Assembly: GCF_000472965.1 (NCBI RefSeq)
Contig: NZ_AXAU01000008.1
Span: forward strand, 1-64,000
Length of the DNA stretch: 64,000 nucleotides
Direction of reading: 5' to 3'
From: Bradyrhizobium murdochi
Lineage (GTDB): Bacteria; Pseudomonadota; Alphaproteobacteria; Rhizobiales; Xanthobacteraceae
Positions 1-6,974 of the stretch are shown here, one piece after another (position 1 is the stretch's first letter; every line of letters begins with the position of its first letter). The notes under the pieces were generated by a model. That model searched no databases. It was not told the origin of the DNA and saw only the letters and a list, made by a program, of their open reading frames with translations. Made by a program: the position numbers and the translations under genes.

Positions 1-94
1 CGACCTGCAACTGCTCGCAGTTGCCATCGATTGCCACGTCGAGCTTCCGTTTGCCGGTATCGATCCCGGCACAGATTGTGGTACGCTTGGCCAT
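1..94 (-). CDS. IS110-family transposase, N-terminal fragment cut by window edge
   Basis: The first 31 codons are visible, reading MAKRTTICAGIDTGKRKLDV and onward. The GIDTGK-type start places the first acidic residue of the DEDD (RuvC-like) catalytic site, as in IS110 transposases. The ATG at 94..92 has a strong GGGAGG Shine-Dalgarno just upstream. The rest lies left of the window, so completeness and activity cannot be judged. By family knowledge, these enzymes recombine DNA as serine/DEDD hybrids directed by a non-coding bridge RNA made from the element's end. Confidence 0.85.
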   Translation of the reverse strand, partial: MAKRTTICAGIDTGKRKLDVAIDGNCEQLQV

Positions 95-227
95 CTTCGT
101 CGACCCTCCCTTGTGATGCGAACCTAAAGTTCGTTCAACCATCCGGGTCCCGATGAAGTGCCGACTGCGATCTTGCTACGTAAGACAGCCCTCTAGGCTT
201 CGGTGGGCATCGATCCGATCAATCGGC

Positions 228-259
228 GGCCCAGCCCGGGTGGCCACCCAGGCTGGGCC
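228..259 (-). other. Strong hairpin in the IS110 non-coding end
   Basis: A 9-bp perfect outer stem (GGCCCAGCC / GGCTGGGCC) encloses a self-complementary 12-mer (GGGTGGCCACCC). It lies about 135 bp upstream of the transposase start, inside the non-coding end. In IS110-group elements this end encodes the bridge RNA, so the hairpin is a plausible part of that RNA. That role is inference. Confidence 0.5.
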
Positions 260-303
260 ATTCCTCACGGAACGATGCCAGTTTAATCCTTCGCGCTAAT
301 ACA

Positions 304-428
304 AGGGTGGGCAAAGGCGCACTTGCGCCGTGCCCACCGTCACACGCGCCGTTTTGTGTCATGGTGGGCACGCTTCCGCCTTCGCTCGTTGAGCTACGGC
401 GGACAAGTCGCTTTGCCCACCCTACGAT
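304..428. repeat. Dispersed palindromic repeat, family 1 (copy 1)
   Basis: Two joined units each begin AGGGTGGGCAAA and end GTGCCCACC, or the reverse complement. The second unit (about 361-428) is the near-exact reverse complement of the unit at 3676-3745. Further copies lie at 12725 and 47963. This copy sits just past the 3' end of the PP-loop gene (stop at 436). Confidence 0.8.
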
Positions 429-435
429 TCCGGCG

Positions 436-1104
436 CTAGCCGATCACCAGATCGCAATACGCATAACCGTCGCGCTCGACGCGCTCGCCTGATGTTACCG
501 CCACGCGCCCTGAAAACATCGGCCCTGCCACGACACAGGTATGAAACTCGCCGTTCTCGCCGCAGGGATCGATGCCCTCCGGCAGATCGGCGAGCAGCGT
601 TGCGTCGAATTTGCGGCCGGCAAATTCCGCCGGCAGCTTCTTCAGATCGACGGTCGCGATATGGGCTTCCAGCCCGCTTGCGATCATCGCTCGCGCGAGC
701 TCCGGCGTTGGCCGCTCCCAGAGCGGAAACACCGGCGTAATTCCGGTGCCTGCCAGCTTCTGTTCGCGATAGGCGCGTATGTCGGCCAGGAAGAGGTCGC
801 CGAAGATCATATGCGTGATGCCATCGGCAACCGCTTGCGCGACCGCGTCACCCATTCGCGCTTCATAAATCTCGTTCGGACAGGGATAGGGAATTGGCAC
901 GATCCGCTGCGGCAGGCCGGCGGCCTCGCATTGCGCCTGCAAGATCTCCTGCCGTACGCCGTGGATCGAGACACGGCCGAACGTCTCGGTCACCGTGGTC
1001 AGCGCGCCGACCACCTCGAATTCTCCCGCGCGCAGCACTTCATGCAGCGCAAAGGCTGAATCCTTGCCGCTCGACCAGGAGATCAGTGCTTTGGGACGGG
1101 CCAT
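436..1104 (-). CDS. PP-loop ATPase, diphthine-ammonia-ligase-like (DUF71/ATP_bind_4 family)
   Basis: This is a 222-residue adenine-nucleotide alpha-hydrolase-like protein. The N-terminal SWSSGKDS is the PP-loop that binds ATP pyrophosphate, and the later FGDLFLADIR, ELAR and ATVDLKKL segments match the diphthine-ammonia ligase / YjiA-like family. Bacteria do not make diphthamide, so the true substrate is unknown; amidation or adenylation of a small molecule is plausible. The ATG at 1104 shares its A with the TGA stop of the upstream flavin oxidase (TGATG), so the two are probably translationally coupled. A longer upstream reading is possible but would overlap the oxidase heavily. Confidence 0.8.
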   Translation of the reverse strand: MARPKALISWSSGKDSAFALHEVLRAGEFEVVGALTTVTETFGRVSIHGVRQEILQAQCEAAGLPQRIVPIPYPCPNEIYEARMGDAVAQAVADGITHMIFGDLFLADIRAYREQKLAGTGITPVFPLWERPTPELARAMIASGLEAHIATVDLKKLPAEFAGRKFDATLLADLPEGIDPCGENGEFHTCVVAGPMFSGRVAVTSGERVERDGYAYCDLVIG

Positions 1105-2501
1105 CAGTTGCTTGGAGACGGTGCGCGCCGCCGCTGCTTCGCCGGCCGCGCCTCCGGTTCGGGGTCCTTCAACGCACCGATCCGCCGCAGTGCCGCGTCC
1201 GCCGCGCGTTCGCCACTCTCCCATGCGCCGTCGATCGTTCCCCACAGTGTTTCATGGGTCGCTTCGCCGGCGAGATACATGCAGCCGATCGGATCGGTCA
1301 GAACCTTTCGTGACGACTGCCCGCCAGGACTGGCCGCTGACATCGCGCCGAGTGTGAACGGCGCGGCGTTCCAGCGCGTCGCGCTCGATTTCGTCACCGC
1401 GGCGGCCGCCTCGCTGCCGTACAGCTTCGTCAGCCATTCCACCGCAAACGCCACCATGGCTTTCTCGCCCTGCGCGGAAAGATCGCGGCCAAACGAGCCG
1501 CCGACATCGAGGGTGCAGAGCGACGAGCCGCCGATATTGGCTGATATCAGCGCCGTCTTGGTAGAGTTGCTCTGCTCGATGATGACGTCGTCACGGGCGA
1601 TGCCGAGCGGATTGCCCGTCATCTGCAGCGCGATCCGGTCGTAGCTGCCGAGACTGAGCTTCGAAGCCGCGTCGAGCATGCGCTTCGGGAGGTCGGGCGC
1701 GAATTTGATATTGCCCGCCGCCAGCACGTTGCTCGACACTGTGACGACGGCAGCGCGGGCGACGATCTTTCCGGCAGGTGTTTCCACCATGACGTCGCGG
1801 TTGCTCCAGACGATGCGATTGGCGGGTGTCGACAGCGCAACCGGCACCTGCTCGCCAAGTTTTGCGATCAGCGTGCCCAGTCCCTGGCGGCAGCCGATCG
1901 CGATGTTGCGATCCTGCGCGCGCGACTTGTCGCCGACCGAGACGTCGTTCAGATCCTTGCCGGAGAAGCCGGCCCCCAGCACGAATTCCGCCGTGCCCGC
2001 CCAAGCGCCGAGGTCCTTCGGCAGCACGGAGGCGCAGGAAACATCGAACCGCCGCGCGGCGTCGTCGATGGCGCGGTTGGTACGAACCAGCGCTGCCAGA
2101 AACTCTTCGGTCTCGCCGGCACGGGCATTGCGGCGGCCGATGCGGATCTTCTGGCCCGATGGCGCGCTCGTGATCTCGAGCCCGGCCGCCCGCGCCAGCT
2201 TGATCATCGGATTGCTCTCGGGATTGTGCATCCAGCGCGCGCCGCGGTCGAACGGTACGTCGAAAGTCGAAACGTCGGTCTGGCAGCGACCGCCGATCTG
2301 GCTTGCCGCCTCCACCACGATCACCCTGCGGTTCGCCGCCATGATCCGCCGCGCCGCAGCAATGCCGGCCGCGCCAGCGCCGATCACCACGATGTCGGCG
2401 TCCCGCGGCAAGGGCGCGGCCCCCACACGTGCACCGAAAAGGCCCGGAACAGCCGCCAGGCCTGCAGACGCCGACAAAAAGGTGCGGCGGGTCAATGTCA
2501 T
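1104..2501 (-). CDS. Tat-exported flavin monoamine oxidase family protein
   Basis: This is a 465-residue FAD-dependent oxidoreductase. The N-terminus TRRTFLSAS followed by a hydrophobic stretch is a twin-arginine signal, implying export of the folded flavoprotein to the periplasm. Next come the dinucleotide-binding VIGAGAAGIAAARR (about residues 36-50), then GGRCQTD and RGARWMHNP as in amine oxidases. The C-terminal LAGEATHETLWGTIDGAWESG closes the FAD site. The substrate (amine, amino acid or polyamine) is not evident. It is the first gene of a two-gene unit with the PP-loop ATPase. Confidence 0.82.
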   Translation of the reverse strand: MTLTRRTFLSASAGLAAVPGLFGARVGAAPLPRDADIVVIGAGAAGIAAARRIMAANRRVIVVEAASQIGGRCQTDVSTFDVPFDRGARWMHNPESNPMIKLARAAGLEITSAPSGQKIRIGRRNARAGETEEFLAALVRTNRAIDDAARRFDVSCASVLPKDLGAWAGTAEFVLGAGFSGKDLNDVSVGDKSRAQDRNIAIGCRQGLGTLIAKLGEQVPVALSTPANRIVWSNRDVMVETPAGKIVARAAVVTVSSNVLAAGNIKFAPDLPKRMLDAASKLSLGSYDRIALQMTGNPLGIARDDVIIEQSNSTKTALISANIGGSSLCTLDVGGSFGRDLSAQGEKAMVAFAVEWLTKLYGSEAAAAVTKSSATRWNAAPFTLGAMSAASPGGQSSRKVLTDPIGCMYLAGEATHETLWGTIDGAWESGERAADAALRRIGALKDPEPEARPAKQRRRAPSPSN

Positions 2502-2690
2502 GTCATGGTTTCCGGGACCTGAAGGACGCGAGAACAGCTAGCGAACTGTGCAGCATCTCACGTGACGCAGCAACACTCATGGTAAATCAATCATGATTGA
2601 CCGGCATCCCGCATGAACTAAATTGAAACGGCTTGCGACCATGATAAGGAAACAAAAAAAGCGGAAGAAAAGCCGCTCTGGGGGAGTTTC

Positions 2691-3668
2691 ATGGGCGTAA
2701 TGCTCGACACCATCGGCCAATTGATCGCGGGCTACCTGCAGAAGGAAGTCCCGGGCTATGAGCCGTTCACGCCCAGCGACCCCGAACATCTGCGCGGCGT
2801 CATCGAGCCCGGCGATGTGCTGCTGGTCGAAGGCAACAACCGGATCTCCGGCATCATCAAATACCTCACGCAGTCGACCTGGTCGCATGGCGCGCTCTAT
2901 GTCGGTCCGGTTGACGGCGCCACTGAGCCCGACGGCGAGCCGCATGTGCTGATCGAGGCCAATATCGGCGAGGGCGTTACCTCGGCGCCGCTGTCGAAAT
3001 ATTTTCCCTATCACACCCGCATTTGCCGCCCGGTCGGCCTGTCCTACGAGGACCGCACCACGGTGTGCCGCTACGCCATCAACCGGATCGGCTTCGGCTA
3101 CGACACCAAGAACATCGTCGATTTGATGCGCTATCTGATCCCGTTGCCGATACCGCAGCGATGGCGGCGGCGCATGATCGCGTTCGGCTCCGGCGATCCC
3201 ACCAAGATCATCTGCTCGGCGCTGATCGCGCAAGCCTTCGACGCCGTGCGCTATCCGATCCTGCCCAAGATTACCCGCGCCGCCTCGCGAAAGGCCCGGC
3301 GCGAAATCCTGCATATCCGCGATTCCTCGCTCTACATGCCGCGCGATTTCGACATCTCGCCCTATTTCGAAGTCGTCAAACCCACCATCGTGCACGGCTT
3401 CGACTACACGGCCCTGCACTGGGCCGACAAACAGAAGCCGCTCCCGGAGGTAGCGGGCCAATTCGGTGTGTTTCCAGAGGTCAAGTCGCCGCCGCTTGTT
3501 CCTGAAGAGACTGACGAAACGACGCCGCTTCCGGCTGCGGCTCAAGAAGTGACTGTTGCGACGATGGTCGAACGCGTCACCGTGTCGGAACATTATCTCG
3601 CCGTCGAATATGTCCCGGTCCGCCCGCCGGAGCGCCGCATGAAGCCGCGGATATCGGAGACGGTGTAG
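2691..3668 (+). CDS. YiiX/YaeF-like permuted NlpC/P60 cysteine hydrolase
   Basis: This 325-residue protein has the circularly permuted papain-like pattern of the YiiX/YaeF group. His66 sits in TWSHGALYVG and precedes the likely nucleophile Cys175 in IICSALIAQAF. GDVLLVEG before the His is typical of the fold. Family members are thought to hydrolyse amide or lipid-linked acyl bonds; the substrate is unknown here. There is no clear signal peptide. The C-terminal 100 residues are acidic/proline-rich and unrelated to the catalytic core. The start is supported by GGGGAG five bases before the ATG. A short A-run plus hairpin (2654-2677) lies just upstream. Confidence 0.75.
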   Translation: MGVMLDTIGQLIAGYLQKEVPGYEPFTPSDPEHLRGVIEPGDVLLVEGNNRISGIIKYLTQSTWSHGALYVGPVDGATEPDGEPHVLIEANIGEGVTSAPLSKYFPYHTRICRPVGLSYEDRTTVCRYAINRIGFGYDTKNIVDLMRYLIPLPIPQRWRRRMIAFGSGDPTKIICSALIAQAFDAVRYPILPKITRAASRKARREILHIRDSSLYMPRDFDISPYFEVVKPTIVHGFDYTALHWADKQKPLPEVAGQFGVFPEVKSPPLVPEETDETTPLPAAAQEVTVATMVERVTVSEHYLAVEYVPVRPPERRMKPRISETV

Positions 3669-3675
3669 GGACGAA

Positions 3676-3803
3676 TCGTAGGGTGGGCAAAGCGACTTGT
3701 CCGCCATAGCTCAAACGAGCGAAGGTGGAAGCGTGCCCACCATTTAAAGCGACACTCCGGATGGATGGTGGGCACGGTGCAAGAGCGCCATTGCCCACCT
3801 TGC
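3676..3803. repeat. Dispersed palindromic repeat, family 1 (copy 2)
   Basis: This is a composite of two units in the convergent gap between the NlpC/P60-like gene and the TonB receptor gene. The left unit runs from CGTAGGGTGGGCAAAGCGAC to CGTGCCCACCAT and is the reverse complement of the right half of copy 1. The second unit runs from ATGGTGGGCACGG to TTGCCCACC. Confidence 0.8.
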
Positions 3804-3806
3804 AAT

Positions 3807-6002
3807 CTAAAATCTTCCCGCCAGCGTCAGTCGCACCGCCAACGGCTCCGCCGGATGCACGTGACGATCCGCCACACCGTCGATCGGCTCGCCCGGCAAT
3901 CGCGACAGGTAGTAGTACTCGATCTGGTTGGTCTTCGCGTTGAAGAGATTGAGCACGTCGAGCTGCAGCCGCAGGCCATTGTCGAATTTGTAGCCCGCGC
4001 GCGCATTGAAGATCAGCGATGATTGCGAGCGGACGCTGTCGTCCTCGATCAGCGGACGTGGGCCGAAGTAGCGTCCCCGCAGCGCGCCGAACCAGCCGGC
4101 CTCGCCACCGAACGTCACGCCGCCGCTCGCGACCCATGCCGGCGCGCCCGGGATGAAGTTGCCGGCCGGATCGAAGTCGGTGAAGCGGGCGCGGGTGTAG
4201 GCAACATCGAAGTCGAGCCGCATCCACGGCAACATCTGATATTGGTTGGTCCATTCCACGCCGACGCGCCGGCTGGGCCGGCTCGGCTCAGTAGTGCCGG
4301 CATCGCCGACAAACAGCAGCTCGGAATCGAAATCCAGCACGAACACCGCAAGCGAGCTGGTAAGGCCTTCAATCGCTTTGCTGCGGATGCCGATCTCGCC
4401 GCCCTTCGATCGCACCAGCAGCGGCACGCGATCCTGCGGCGTCACTTTGTCGATCGGATCGACGGTGATGGTCGCGCCTCTGATATCGTTGGAGTGCAGG
4501 CCGTAGCCCGCATTGCCGTAGAACTCGGTTCGATACCATGGTCCCAGCACAAACCCGGCCTTGGGGCTCGCCATCGACGCCTGCGCGTTGCCGGAATTTT
4601 GCGGCGTATCGCTCAGCACCCTTCCCGCAAAATAATCCTCGCGGATGCCGACCGTGGTGCGCAGCCAGTCGGTCCAGCGCGCCGTCGTGTCGGCCCAAAG
4701 GCCAACACTACCTTCCCTCACGCTGTCTTCCCGAATGGTCGAAAGCGTCTCGCGCTGCAATGTCTTGAACAGGCCGACGCGGATATCGTCGCCCCGCGTC
4801 TGCAGTCCGACGCGGGTCTGCGTTTCGATCCCGCCCACGCGTATATCGAAGGCGTGGCTGGCGTTAAAGCCATAGACCGTGCGCCGGTCCATCTGGCTGA
4901 ACTGATCGCCAATGACGGGATCGTCGAGAAAATAGGTGAAGTTGTTGTAGAGCCGCAGCGACGAGTTGATCACATAGGCGTTGACCTTGCTCTGCCCGTA
5001 TTCGCTCGACTGCGCCCAGTTGCTCGACAGCGAAAATCGGCTCGAGACGCCGCCATCGGTCGGATCGAGCGTTCCGAACCGGCCGATCAAGCCCTGGTCG
5101 ATCGCACGCTGCGCCACCTGATCGGTCGAAGTCCAGCCGTTGGAATAGGCCATCGCCGACAGCGTAAAGCCATCGGTCGCGGTGCCCTGGCTGTAGCGCA
5201 ACACGCCATTAAGCTTGCGCACATTGTCGGGCACGTCCCATGGACCATTATGTGCGACGCCCTCGAAGGCGCTGAGCAAGGCGCCCGCCCCGACCGCCGT
5301 CGACGCCGCCGCCAGCGCGCGGCGGTAGCCAAAACTGCCGAACGTCAGCTCGGTGATGTGCTTCGGCAGCCGGTTGACATAGTCGATGGCGACAGCGCCT
5401 GCGGACGCGAAGTCGCCTTGGTCGGCGAAGTACGGTCCCTTGCGGACACTGACGGACTGCACCAGCTCCGGAATCAGAAAATTGATATCGGCATAGCCCT
5501 GGCCGTGACCATGGCCCGGCATGTTGACCGGCATGCCATCGACGCTGATGGCGAGATCGGTGCCGTGGTCGAGATTGAAGCCGCGCAGAAAATACTGGTT
5601 GGCTTTGCCCTCGCCGGAATGCTGGGTGACGATCAGCCCCGGCACCACCTCCAGCGCCTCACCGACGCGCGAAAAAGGCCGGGCGTTCACCTCTGTGCCG
5701 CTGATCGTCATGGCGCTGGCTGCGGCCGGTTGCAGGTATGCCGGCCCCGCCGTCGCGGAGCCGGACGTCACGCCGCCGCCGACGGGCATCAGAACAGGTG
5801 CGCTCGGCTGAACGGCGGAGGAATTTCGGGCGGCTTGGTGAGCGCGCGGCAGCCTGGCCCGGTTGCGCGGCCGCGCTTCGGGAGGCGTTATGGTCACGGC
5901 GGGAAGCCGGTCGGCCTCTGCGGCGCTCTGCGCGTTCGTCGGCGACACCATCGCGAGCAGTGATGCGGCGGCGGAAAATGCCCCCCAAGCAGATCGACGC
6001 AA
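3807..6002 (-). CDS. TonB-dependent outer-membrane receptor, probable nickel uptake
   Basis: This 731-residue receptor has a signal peptide (about residues 1-24, ending PTNAQ). A plug domain follows at about 95-215 (SGTEVNARPFSRVGEAL, NQYFLRGFNLDHG, VSVRKGPYFADQGDFASAGAV). The beta-barrel ends in the usual terminal Phe (LTLAGRF). A His/Gly-rich GHGHGQG in the plug could bind metal. It diverges from nikR with a perfect NikR-type operator between them, which is the main reason for proposing nickel. Such receptors take up metal complexes using TonB-ExbBD energy. The start is TTG at 6002, because an in-frame stop lies immediately upstream; an AGGGG motif precedes it. Substrate assignment is inference from regulation. 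Confidence 0.88.
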   Translation of the reverse strand: MRRSAWGAFSAAASLLAMVSPTNAQSAAEADRLPAVTITPPEARPRNRARLPRAHQAARNSSAVQPSAPVLMPVGGGVTSGSATAGPAYLQPAAASAMTISGTEVNARPFSRVGEALEVVPGLIVTQHSGEGKANQYFLRGFNLDHGTDLAISVDGMPVNMPGHGHGQGYADINFLIPELVQSVSVRKGPYFADQGDFASAGAVAIDYVNRLPKHITELTFGSFGYRRALAAASTAVGAGALLSAFEGVAHNGPWDVPDNVRKLNGVLRYSQGTATDGFTLSAMAYSNGWTSTDQVAQRAIDQGLIGRFGTLDPTDGGVSSRFSLSSNWAQSSEYGQSKVNAYVINSSLRLYNNFTYFLDDPVIGDQFSQMDRRTVYGFNASHAFDIRVGGIETQTRVGLQTRGDDIRVGLFKTLQRETLSTIREDSVREGSVGLWADTTARWTDWLRTTVGIREDYFAGRVLSDTPQNSGNAQASMASPKAGFVLGPWYRTEFYGNAGYGLHSNDIRGATITVDPIDKVTPQDRVPLLVRSKGGEIGIRSKAIEGLTSSLAVFVLDFDSELLFVGDAGTTEPSRPSRRVGVEWTNQYQMLPWMRLDFDVAYTRARFTDFDPAGNFIPGAPAWVASGGVTFGGEAGWFGALRGRYFGPRPLIEDDSVRSQSSLIFNARAGYKFDNGLRLQLDVLNLFNAKTNQIEYYYLSRLPGEPIDGVADRHVHPAEPLAVRLTLAGRF

Positions 6003-6088
6003 CGCTCATGCCCCTGCATGATGACTGCTACAATCGGCGTGCGACCGCATCAGTTCGACTTAACCCGGCGCATCACGCTAGCAGGCAC

Positions 6089-6118
6089 AGTATGATGATA
6101 CAACAGGAATATCATACT
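6089..6118. promoter_or_regulatory. NikR operator between nikR and the TonB receptor
   Basis: GTATGA (6090-6095), 16 bases, TCATAC (6112-6117) is exactly the half-site sequence and spacing of the E. coli nik operator. Extended half-sites AGTATGAT / ATCATACT are perfect inverted repeats. It lies 22 bp before nikR and 87 bp before the receptor start, so it can control both divergent transcripts. Confidence 0.85.
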
Positions 6119-6140
6119 GGAGCCAGAACGGAATTTTTCC

Positions 6141-6587
6141 ATGCAACGGATTACGATCACGATCGAAGACGAGCTGCTTGCCGAGATCGACGCGGCGGCG
6201 GAAGCCCGCGGCTACCAGAACCGCTCCGAGATCATCCGCGATCTCGCCCGCGCTGGCCTGCAGCAAAGCGCCGAGAACGCCACGCCGTCTGGCCAATGCG
6301 TCGCCGCACTGGTCTACGTTTACGATCATGCCGCGCGCGATCTCTCAAAACGGCTGATACAGAATTTTCACGGCCACCACGATCTGTCGCTGGCGACGCT
6401 GCATGTGCATCTCGACGACGATAGCTGCATGGAGGTGACGGCGCTCAAGGGCGCAAGCGGCGAGGTCCGGCATCTCGCCGACCACATCATCGCCGAGCGC
6501 GGCGTGCGTTACGGACGCGTGGTGATGATACCGATTCCTTCGGACAAAAAGCCGCGGGCGCGCAGGCACACGCACCGGCACGCTTGA
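6141..6587 (+). CDS. nikR: Nickel-responsive transcriptional regulator NikR
   Basis: This 148-residue protein has the NikR plan: a ribbon-helix-helix DNA-binding N-terminus (MQRITITIEDELLAEID, NRSEIIRDLAR) and an ACT-like metal-binding C-terminus. The high-affinity nickel ligands are present as His77, His88, His90 and Cys96, matching E. coli His76/87/89/Cys95 with an offset of one. Nickel binding orders the tetramer to repress at GTATGA-N16-TCATAC sites; one lies directly upstream, so autoregulation and repression of the receptor gene are expected. An unusual His/Arg-rich tail (RRHTHRHA) may bind extra metal. No nik ABC transporter is in the window. Confidence 0.93.
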   Translation: MQRITITIEDELLAEIDAAAEARGYQNRSEIIRDLARAGLQQSAENATPSGQCVAALVYVYDHAARDLSKRLIQNFHGHHDLSLATLHVHLDDDSCMEVTALKGASGEVRHLADHIIAERGVRYGRVVMIPIPSDKKPRARRHTHRHA

Positions 6588-6648
6588 CGCTGATCTGGAT
6601 CAAGGAAGCGATAATCGCCGACCATCTCACGAGACCATTGCCGCGATG

Positions 6649-6924
6649 CTACCGATCCGAGCGCCCGATCACGGCCATCAGTTCTGCGATCTTTTCGCGC
6701 TGGTCGGCCTTGTTACCGCTCGTGATGGCGTGCTCGACGCAGTGCGCCACGTGATCCCGCAATACCTCCTCCTCGACACGCCGCAGCGCGGCCCGGACGG
6801 CGGAGATCTGGGTGACGATGTCGATGCAGTAACGATCCTCATCAACCATTCGTGACAGGCCGCGGACCTGGCCCTCGATCCGGCTGAGACGTTTCTGACA
6901 GGATGCCTTGATGTCTTTTCGCAT
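6649..6924 (-). CDS. csoR: CsoR-family copper-sensing repressor
   Basis: This 91-residue all-helical DUF156 protein has the copper-site triad Cys33 (DRYCIDI), His58 and Cys62 (HVAHC). This is the C-H-C pattern of CsoR rather than the formaldehyde (FrmR) or nickel (RcnR) variants, although an extra Cys9 is present near the N-terminus. It is divergent from the copper ATPase, with a palindrome in the 50-bp gap. Expected role: Cu(I) binding releases it from DNA and derepresses copA. Confidence 0.88.
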   Translation of the reverse strand: MRKDIKASCQKRLSRIEGQVRGLSRMVDEDRYCIDIVTQISAVRAALRRVEEEVLRDHVAHCVEHAITSGNKADQREKIAELMAVIGRSDR

Positions 6925-6932
6925 GCGGCCTA

Positions 6933-6951
6933 TATACCCCTACAGGGTATA
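6933..6951. promoter_or_regulatory. Probable CsoR operator (csoR/copA divergent promoter)
   Basis: TATACCC-CTACA-GGGTATA is a perfect 7-bp inverted repeat with a 5-bp centre. It has the G/C-tract-flanked-by-TATA form of CsoR-type sites. It lies 9 bp before csoR and 24 bp before the likely copA start, so a single bound repressor could block both genes. Confidence 0.75.
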
Positions 6952-6974
6952 GGTTTCAAGTGCCGGAGATGATG

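Larger units (their letters stand above)
1..300 (-). mobile_element. IS110-family insertion sequence, one end (partial)
   Basis: This comprises the transposase start plus about 200 bp of non-coding DNA upstream of it. The right boundary is a guess. IS110 elements often lack terminal inverted repeats, and I see no direct repeat marking the end. A dispersed chromosomal repeat begins at about 304, so the element probably stops before that. Confidence 0.6.

Noticed and set aside
2654..2677. A-run plus AGCGG/CCGCT hairpin as a terminator for leftward transcripts.
   Set aside because: The stem is only 5 bp, it sits in the leader of a rightward gene, and no leftward gene ends nearby.
2577..3707. 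A 376-codon minus-strand frame opposite the NlpC/P60-like gene.
   Set aside because: The plus frame has catalytic motifs and a good ribosome site; the minus frame has neither.
4023..5963. A 646-codon plus-strand frame opposite the TonB receptor.
   Set aside because: High-GC antisense frame; no signal, domain or ribosome site, while the minus-strand frame is a complete TonB receptor.
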